A stretch of DNA of 18,172 nucleotides from an uncultured Verrucomicrobiota bacterium. GTDB taxonomy: Bacteria > Verrucomicrobiota > Verrucomicrobiae > Opitutales > Opitutaceae. Below the pieces are notes generated by a model. It saw only the letters and a program-made list of their open reading frames with translations. It did no database searches and had not been told where the DNA came from. Positions 13,012-18,172 of this stretch are shown here, piece after piece. A program made the position numbers and the translations under genes. Positions within the stretch are counted from its first letter, which is position 1. Each line of letters begins with the position of its first letter. The stretch covers positions 1 to 18,172 of the forward strand of contig CAMLQS010000065.1 in NCBI GenBank assembly GCA_946482165.1, in the 5' to 3' direction.

Positions 13012-16000
13012 TCAGGCCGGAGCGATCTCGTGGCGTCCGTGGTCGCCGGGTTTCTTCACTTTGAACCAGATCGCGTAGAGGGCGGGAAGGAACAGGAGCG
13101 TGAGCACCGTGCCTGCGCCGACGCCGCCGATAAGCACGTAAGCCAGGGCGCCCCAGAACGACGAATGGGTGAGGGGAATAAAGGCCAGCATCGCGGCGAC
13201 GGCCGTAAGCACCACCGGGCGGGCGCGCCGCACCGTGGATTCGATGATCGCCTCGTAGTCGGAAAGACCGGCCGCCTTGTCGCGCTGGATCTGGTCGACC
13301 AGGATCAGCGTATTGCGAATCAGGATACCCGAGAGACCGATGAGCCCGAGGATCGCGTTGAATCCGAAAGGCTGGTTGAAAAGAATCAAGGTCGGCACGG
13401 CGCCCACCAATCCCAGGGGACCGGTGGCGAATACCATGAACATGGCCGAAAACGAGCGGACCTGAAACATGATCAACGCCAGCGTCGAGATGATCATCAC
13501 GGGGAAGAGCAGCGCGAGGGCCTTGTTGGCTTTCGCGCTTTCTTCGACGGAGCCGCCCGTGTCGATCCGGTAGCCGTCGGGCAGACCGGCCTTGATCGCC
13601 GCGAGTTGGGGCAAAATCTCGGCCGTGACGTCCGGCGGCTGGACTCCCTCGACCACGTCGCCTTGGACGGCGATGTAGAGCTCCCGATCATAACGCTTCA
13701 ACACGGCGTCTTCCATCCGCGTCTCGATTCGGGCGATCTGCCGGAGCGGAAACGAGCGCCCCTGATCGTTGCGAACGATCAAATCCCCGATCGCGTCGAG
13801 GCCGTCCCGCTCAAGCTTCGGACTTCTGACCTGGACGTCGACGGTGCGGTCTCCGCTCCGCACCTGGGACACGGTTGCGCCCTGGAGTATCGCCTGGAGC
13901 TGGAGCGCCGCATCCTGCGGATTGAGTCCGACCAGGTGCAGGCGCGCCTCGTCAAAGGCCAGATGCAGCACGGGTGTCTTTTCGCCCCAGTCCAGATGCG
14001 CGTCTCGGAGCCGCGGGTTTTTCTCCATGACCAGCCGGACATCATTCGCGATCCGACGGATTTCATTCAGATCGCCGCCGGTCACCCGGAAAAGGACGGG
14101 ATAAGGCACCGGCGGCCCGAACAGAAACTGCGTCACGCGCACGCGCGCCTCGGGGAAGCGTCCCTCCGCCACCAAATCGCGGATTTTGGTTTTCAACGCG
14201 TCTCGCTCGCGGGGGTTCGCCGTTCGAATGACCACTTGGGCAAAGGCGGGGTTGGGCAGCTCGGAATTGAGCGAAAAGAAAAAGCGCGGCGCGCCTTGCC
14301 CGATGTAGCTCGTGACCTGCTTCGCTTCGGGCAAGGCCAGCATGGCTTGCTCGATGCGATGAACCGTCTTCTCGGTCGCGGAGAACGCGGACCCGGCGGG
14401 AAGATTGATCTCGAGCGTCAGCTCCACGCGGTCCGAGTTGGGGAAGAACTGCTTCTTCACCAGCGCCATCCCCAGAACGGACAGAACAAACAACCCCGCG
14501 GTGCCTCCCAGCGTCAGCCATTTGCGATCCACGCACGTGCGGATCAGGCGGCGGAAGCGCTCGTAGTTTTTCGTGTCGTAGATCGAATGGTGGTCGTCCG
14601 CTTTCCTCGGGATGTCCGGCAGAAGCTTCACGCCCATGTAAGGCGTGAAAAATACGGCCACGAACCAGGATACGATGAGCGAAAAGGCGACGATCCAGAA
14701 AATGTTTCCGGCGTATTCGCCGGCGGTGGAACGAGCGAATCCCACCGGCAGGAAGCCGACGATCGTCACCAAGGTCCCGGTGAGCATGGGCGCCGCCGTC
14801 GAAGTCCAGGCGTAGCCCGCCGCCTTCACGCGATCCCAGCCTTCCTCCATTTTCACGACCATGGTCTCGATCGCGATGATCGCGTCGTCCACCAGCAGTC
14901 CGAGGGAGAGAATGAGGGCGCCCAAGGTGATGCGGTCGAAGTCCCGGCCGGTCACGAGCATGATCAGGAACACGGCGGCGAGCGTGAGCGGAACGGCCGC
15001 GGCCACGACGACGCCGACGCGAAAGCCGAGGGTCAGCAGGCTGACGAGAATCACCACTCCCAGCGCGGTGAAGAACTTCACCATGAATTCCCCGATCGAC
15101 TCCTTGATGACCGCGGCTTGGTCGGAAATCTGCGTGAGCGAGATGCCTGCGGGGAGCTCCGCCTGGAGGCGACGCACTTCAGCCGCGAGGTCTTCGCCGA
15201 GGGTGAGGCCGTTGTAGCGTTTGTGCATCACCACGCCCAGGACCAGCGCGGGCTCGCCGCCGTTGCGGATCAAGTAGCCGGGCGGATCTTCGTAACCTTT
15301 TCTGACTTCGGCCACGTCTCCGACGGTCAACGTCTTGCCGGGGACCGAAAGAGGGATTGATCGGACCGATTCGAGATCCGTGATCGCGCCGTCGACCCGA
15401 AGATAGACGCGAGGTCCGGCGGTTTCGACGAAACCGGACGGCGTGACGTCGTTATGGCGCGCGATGGCGCCGAACAAGGACTGGGCGCCCAGGCCCAGCG
15501 TCGCGAGTCGTTGATACGAGACTTCGACGAAGATCTTTTGGTCCGGCTCGCCCAGGATCTTCACCTTTTGGACGCCCGGCACACGAGTCAGCCGCTGCCG
15601 AAGTCGTTCCGCGTCTTGCGCCAGGTCGCGGTGCGGAAGATCGGCGGCCTTGAGCGCGTAGAGGGAGAAATAGACGTCGGTGTATTCGTCATTGAATACG
15701 GGACCGAGCACGCCGCGGGGCAGGAGACGCGCCTCGTCGCCGAGTTTTTTTCGGACCTGGTAAAACTCCGCGGGCACCTCGTCGGGCGGCGTGTTGTCCT
15801 TCAGGTAGACCTTCATCGTCATCAGCCCGGGACGCGAGGTGGTCTCCGCGCGATCATAGTGCTCGAGTTCCTGAAGGCGTTTTTCGAGTCGGTCCGCGAC
15901 CTGGTTTTGCATCTCCTCCGCGGTGGCACCCGGCCAGATGGCGGTCACGGTCATGATCTTCACCACGAAGGTCGGGTCCTCGGCGCGCCCGAGCTTGCCG

Positions 16001-16095
16001 AACGCGAGCAGGCCGGCGCCCGCGATCGCGATGAGGAGAAACAGGGTGATGGCGCGTTCTTTGACCGCGAAAGCCGAAAGATTGAAACGGTTCAT
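13012..16095 (-). CDS. RND efflux transporter permease (HAE1/TriC-like)
   Basis: This 1027-residue inner-membrane pump is close to full family length. The N terminus FAVKERAITLFLLIAIAGAG and then GKLGRAEDPTF, IWPGATAEEMQNQVADRLEK and TSRPGLMTMKVYL are typical of the RND subgroup containing TriC. Two halves each carry one N-terminal membrane segment, a large periplasmic loop and a membrane bundle. The proton-relay aspartates of segment 4 are present (LSLGLLVDDAIIAIE, Asp403/Asp404). The segment-10 position that is lysine in AcrB appears as arginine (GILIRNTLILVDQ), as I recall for this subgroup. It would export small hydrophobic or toxic molecules by proton antiport with the adaptor encoded upstream. 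ATG 16095 overlaps the adaptor stop by four bases and has an AAGGA Shine-Dalgarno-like site, one of the few in the window. Substrate unknown. Confidence 0.94.
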   Translation of the reverse strand: MNRFNLSAFAVKERAITLFLLIAIAGAGLLAFGKLGRAEDPTFVVKIMTVTAIWPGATAEEMQNQVADRLEKRLQELEHYDRAETTSRPGLMTMKVYLKDNTPPDEVPAEFYQVRKKLGDEARLLPRGVLGPVFNDEYTDVYFSLYALKAADLPHRDLAQDAERLRQRLTRVPGVQKVKILGEPDQKIFVEVSYQRLATLGLGAQSLFGAIARHNDVTPSGFVETAGPRVYLRVDGAITDLESVRSIPLSVPGKTLTVGDVAEVRKGYEDPPGYLIRNGGEPALVLGVVMHKRYNGLTLGEDLAAEVRRLQAELPAGISLTQISDQAAVIKESIGEFMVKFFTALGVVILVSLLTLGFRVGVVVAAAVPLTLAAVFLIMLVTGRDFDRITLGALILSLGLLVDDAIIAIETMVVKMEEGWDRVKAAGYAWTSTAAPMLTGTLVTIVGFLPVGFARSTAGEYAGNIFWIVAFSLIVSWFVAVFFTPYMGVKLLPDIPRKADDHHSIYDTKNYERFRRLIRTCVDRKWLTLGGTAGLFVLSVLGMALVKKQFFPNSDRVELTLEINLPAGSAFSATEKTVHRIEQAMLALPEAKQVTSYIGQGAPRFFFSLNSELPNPAFAQVVIRTANPRERDALKTKIRDLVAEGRFPEARVRVTQFLFGPPVPYPVLFRVTGGDLNEIRRIANDVRLVMEKNPRLRDAHLDWGEKTPVLHLAFDEARLHLVGLNPQDAALQLQAILQGATVSQVRSGDRTVDVQVRSPKLERDGLDAIGDLIVRNDQGRSFPLRQIARIETRMEDAVLKRYDRELYIAVQGDVVEGVQPPDVTAEILPQLAAIKAGLPDGYRIDTGGSVEESAKANKALALLFPVMIISTLALIMFQVRSFSAMFMVFATGPLGLVGAVPTLILFNQPFGFNAILGLIGLSGILIRNTLILVDQIQRDKAAGLSDYEAIIESTVRRARPVVLTAVAAMLAFIPLTHSSFWGALAYVLIGGVGAGTVLTLLFLPALYAIWFKVKKPGDHGRHEIAPA

Positions 16096-17273
16096 TTGCC
16101 GTCCTTCGCGAAGGGTTTTTCCAGGCGCACGACCTGGCCGGAATTCAGAAGCTGGGCGCCGAGGGCAACCACGAGATCGCCTTGCCGGAGCCCCTGGCCG
16201 ATCAACGCGGTTTCGGCTCCGAGCCGGGCGATGGAGACGGCGCGCCTTTGCAGGGACGACGTGCGCGGATCGACGATCCACACCGCGGCGCCCTCGCCGC
16301 GGTCGATCAAGCCGCCCAGCGGAATTTCCGCCATCGGCTGCGCCGTCTCTCGCGTCGCGGACACGCGCACGGTGACGGTGGCGCCCAGGGGAAAGCCGGC
16401 GGGATCGCCTGCGAGAACGTAGCGGGCTTGATAAGTGCGCGCGACGGGGTCCGCGACGCCGGAGACTTCGCGCAAGGTCGCGGGCACCGTTTCCGCCGGG
16501 TCGAGGTAGAGCCGCGCCGAGGCGGCACGATCGCGGATCTCCGCCAACGAGCTTTCGGGAATATCGACCGCGGCTTCCCGGGCGCCGTCCTTGGCCAGCA
16601 CGATCACGGCTTGCCCGGCCGAGACCACCTGGCCCGGCTCGGCCAGCGTGGACATGACGACGCCGTCGGAGTCGGCACACAGCGTCGTGTAGCCGGCCTG
16701 ATTGGCGATTTGATCCACCTGCGCCTCGGCGGAGCGTTGTCGGGCGGCGCCGCTTTCGGCCGCGGCGGTCGCCTTTTCCAAAAGGTCCCGCGACTCGGCG
16801 CCTTTCTCCACGAGACCGCGGACGCGCGTTTGTTCCAGGCTGGCCTGCGTGGCGACGGCGCGCGCGGCGTCGACCGAGGCGCGCGCGGACTGCAGCGCGA
16901 GTTGGTAGTCGACAGGATCGAGCTTCAGCAAGGGCTGGTCCTTTTTGACCGTGTCGCCGGCGTTCACCAAGCGCTCGGCGATCTTTCCCGCGACACGAAA
17001 GCCGAGACTGCTCTCGGTGCGCGCCCGGACGACTCCGGTAAAATGCATCGTCTCTCCGGCCGCGTGGTGGGCGGCGTCGATTTCAACCACCCTTACCACG
17101 CTGGGCGCGCTGACGGTGGCGGTCGCGTCGCCTCGGCCGCAGCCGGACAACGCGATGCTCCCGACGAAGCCGAAAGCGATCAGAACGCCACCATGAACCC
17201 GCCAGGCTCGGCCGAGTCGGCTCGTCGAGGCGTGATCGGATTCGGGGACGCGGGAATCGGTGCGGATGTTCAT
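16092..17273 (-). CDS. RND efflux periplasmic adaptor lipoprotein (HlyD/AcrA family)
   Basis: This is a 393-residue membrane-fusion protein. From the chosen start, a long basic n-region leads to GVLIAFGFVGSIALSG and Cys45, a lipobox (ALSGC), so it is probably lipid-anchored. The adaptor layout follows: beta-barrel/lipoyl half (FTGVVRARTESSLGFRVAGKIAERLV, GDTVKKDQPLLKLDPVDY), an alpha-hairpin (about 110-185, rich in Ala/Glu/Gln), the second lipoyl half (LCADSDGVVMSTLAEPGQVVSAGQAV) and the membrane-proximal part (VWIVDPRTSSLQRRAVSI). It links the RND permease to an outer-membrane channel, which is not encoded in the window. I preferred ATG 17273; GTG 17315 in the same frame would add 14 residues and overlap the dehydrogenase stop (GTGA), so it is a real alternative. 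Its stop overlaps the permease start (ATGA). Confidence 0.92.
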   Translation of the reverse strand: MNIRTDSRVPESDHASTSRLGRAWRVHGGVLIAFGFVGSIALSGCGRGDATATVSAPSVVRVVEIDAAHHAAGETMHFTGVVRARTESSLGFRVAGKIAERLVNAGDTVKKDQPLLKLDPVDYQLALQSARASVDAARAVATQASLEQTRVRGLVEKGAESRDLLEKATAAAESGAARQRSAEAQVDQIANQAGYTTLCADSDGVVMSTLAEPGQVVSAGQAVIVLAKDGAREAAVDIPESSLAEIRDRAASARLYLDPAETVPATLREVSGVADPVARTYQARYVLAGDPAGFPLGATVTVRVSATRETAQPMAEIPLGGLIDRGEGAAVWIVDPRTSSLQRRAVSIARLGAETALIGQGLRQGDLVVALGAQLLNSGQVVRLEKPFAKDGK

Positions 17274-17311
17274 GGCGGCGATTTTTTTGAAGGTGCTTCC
17301 GGCGCTTCCGT

Positions 17312-18073
17312 TCACGCATTCATCGTTCGCGACATCATCGCTTGGTGCAGGCGGCGCGGCGTGGCCCAGGTGAAGATCGCCACCAGCTTGTTGGAGAAGC
17401 CCGGCACGACGCTCATGCGGCCCGCCTGCAACGCACGAATGCCGGCGCGCACGACGGGGGCGGGCTTCATCATCAAAAGCTTCAGGGTGGTCGTGAGCTT
17501 TTGCCGCGCCGCGGTGGCGAAGCCGGTGTCCGACATACCCGGGCAGAGCGTGGTGACCGTGATGCCGTCGCGCTTGAGCTCGCGGTGGAGCGCCTCGCCC
17601 AGGCGCAACACGTAGGCCTTGGCGGCGGAATAGACGGCGAAGTTTTCCACGCCCTGGTAGGCCAGCAGGCTCGCGACGAGCAGGATCTTGCCGCGTCGGC
17701 GGTCGCGCATGTCTCGCGCAAAGAGGTGGGTCACCGCGGTGAGGCCCGCGATATCCAGCTGCACCATCGCCAGGGCGGCGTCGAGCGGGGCGTCGGCGAA
17801 GGGGCCCTGAAGGCCATGTCCGGCGTTGTTGATCAGGATATCGATAGCAACGCCGCGGTCGCGAAGCCGCCCGTGCAATCGCACGACCGCGGCGATATCT
17901 GTGAGATCAACCTGCTCCACCAAGACTTCGCAGCCGTGCCGCCGACGAAGGCTCTCGGCCAGGGCTTGCAGCCGGTCGAGCCGGCGCGCGACCAGCACCA
18001 AATCATGGCCTTGTTCGGCGTATTGGCGGGCGAATTCCTCGCCGAAGCCGCTCGATGCGCCCGTGATAAGCAC
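17312..18073 (-). CDS. Short-chain dehydrogenase/reductase (SDR family)
   Basis: This is a classical SDR oxidoreductase of about 253 residues. Visible motifs are the cofactor loop TGASSGFG (4-11), the basic residues VARRLDRL after beta-2 that suggest NADP(H), DLTD (56-59), NNAGHG (82-87) and the catalytic Ser135, Tyr148 and Lys152 (YSAAK). The substrate cannot be predicted; the C-terminal part (KLTTTLKLLMMKPAPVV, VPGFSNKLVAIF) resembles SDRs acting on lipid-like or hydrophobic substrates. The start is uncertain: GTG 18073 puts the glycine loop unusually close to the N terminus, and the same frame is open to the right window edge (WVLITG preceded by EVAKS). The gene may therefore begin outside the window. 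It lies directly upstream of the efflux adaptor on the same strand, so co-transcription is likely. Confidence 0.88.
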   Translation of the reverse strand: MLITGASSGFGEEFARQYAEQGHDLVLVARRLDRLQALAESLRRRHGCEVLVEQVDLTDIAAVVRLHGRLRDRGVAIDILINNAGHGLQGPFADAPLDAALAMVQLDIAGLTAVTHLFARDMRDRRRGKILLVASLLAYQGVENFAVYSAAKAYVLRLGEALHRELKRDGITVTTLCPGMSDTGFATAARQKLTTTLKLLMMKPAPVVRAGIRALQAGRMSVVPGFSNKLVAIFTWATPRRLHQAMMSRTMNA

Positions 18074-18172
18074 CCACGATTTGGCGACCTCATTTGGGTT
18101 TGGCTTTTTGCCGGGCCGGCTCGCCGGGTGGAGATCGCCGGCGAGGCGAGAGTGAGCGCGGGCGCTTTGACT
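18074..18172. other. Right edge: upstream region or N-terminal extension of the SDR gene
   Basis: In the SDR frame there is no stop codon from 18073 to the window end, and no ATG, GTG or TTG in that frame. An ATG on the minus strand at 18093 is in a different frame. This stretch is therefore either the 5' untranslated region or coding sequence of an SDR whose start lies outside the window. No promoter is recognisable. Confidence 0.4.

Noticed and set aside
12820..15360. Very long plus-strand open frame (846 codons) opposite the RND permease
   Set aside because: It is charged, low in hydrophobic segments and shows no family motif, while the opposite strand encodes a clear full-length RND permease. 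High GC content makes such antisense frames common.
1..18172. Tandem-repeat array or CRISPR, tRNA, mobile element
   Set aside because: None seen; the only notable repeat is the pair of module copies in the two Ig-like genes, and no transposase or integrase motif occurs on either strand.

Overview
The window looks like chromosomal DNA from a high-GC, diderm bacterium of the Verrucomicrobiota, most likely near the Opitutaceae. That placement is inferred from family memory, with no search run. It rests on three things. There is a PF07638-type ECF sigma factor beside a transmembrane Ser/Thr kinase. There are secreted Ig-like proteins whose C-terminal modules are typical of the group. Most starts also lack a Shine-Dalgarno sequence. 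The genome is densely coded: no gap exceeds 300 bases, and I see no tRNA, rRNA, CRISPR array, transposase or phage gene.

Left part, minus strand (1-3701). A secreted protein is cut by the left edge. Next come a small SnoaL/NTF2-like protein, a large membrane-spanning Ser/Thr kinase, and an ECF sigma factor just upstream of the kinase. The last two look like a two-gene signalling unit.

Centre, plus strand (3880-13007). Seven tightly packed genes form one apparent operon: a DUF3570 outer-membrane protein, an ApbE-type FAD:protein FMN transferase, a TlpA-like thioredoxin, a DUF4266 lipoprotein with a CxC tail, two paralogous Ig-like proteins sharing a near-identical N-terminal module, and a DsbD/ScsB-like thiol:disulfide transporter. 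The main observation is that DUF3570 and both Ig-like proteins carry the same heptad, D-T-[I/V]-A-G-A-T. It closely resembles the threonine motif that ApbE enzymes flavinylate. This suggests an envelope redox system: DsbD passes electrons outward to TlpA and possibly to the CxC lipoprotein, ApbE attaches FMN to dedicated carriers, and DUF3570 sits in the outer membrane. The operon is divergent from the sigma-factor gene across a 178-base gap, so the sigma factor/kinase pair may control it.

Right part, minus strand (13012-18073). A short-chain dehydrogenase, a periplasmic adaptor lipoprotein and an RND efflux permease are read in that order and look co-transcribed. The permease ends four bases from the end of the convergent DsbD gene. 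No outer-membrane TolC-type channel is present in the window.
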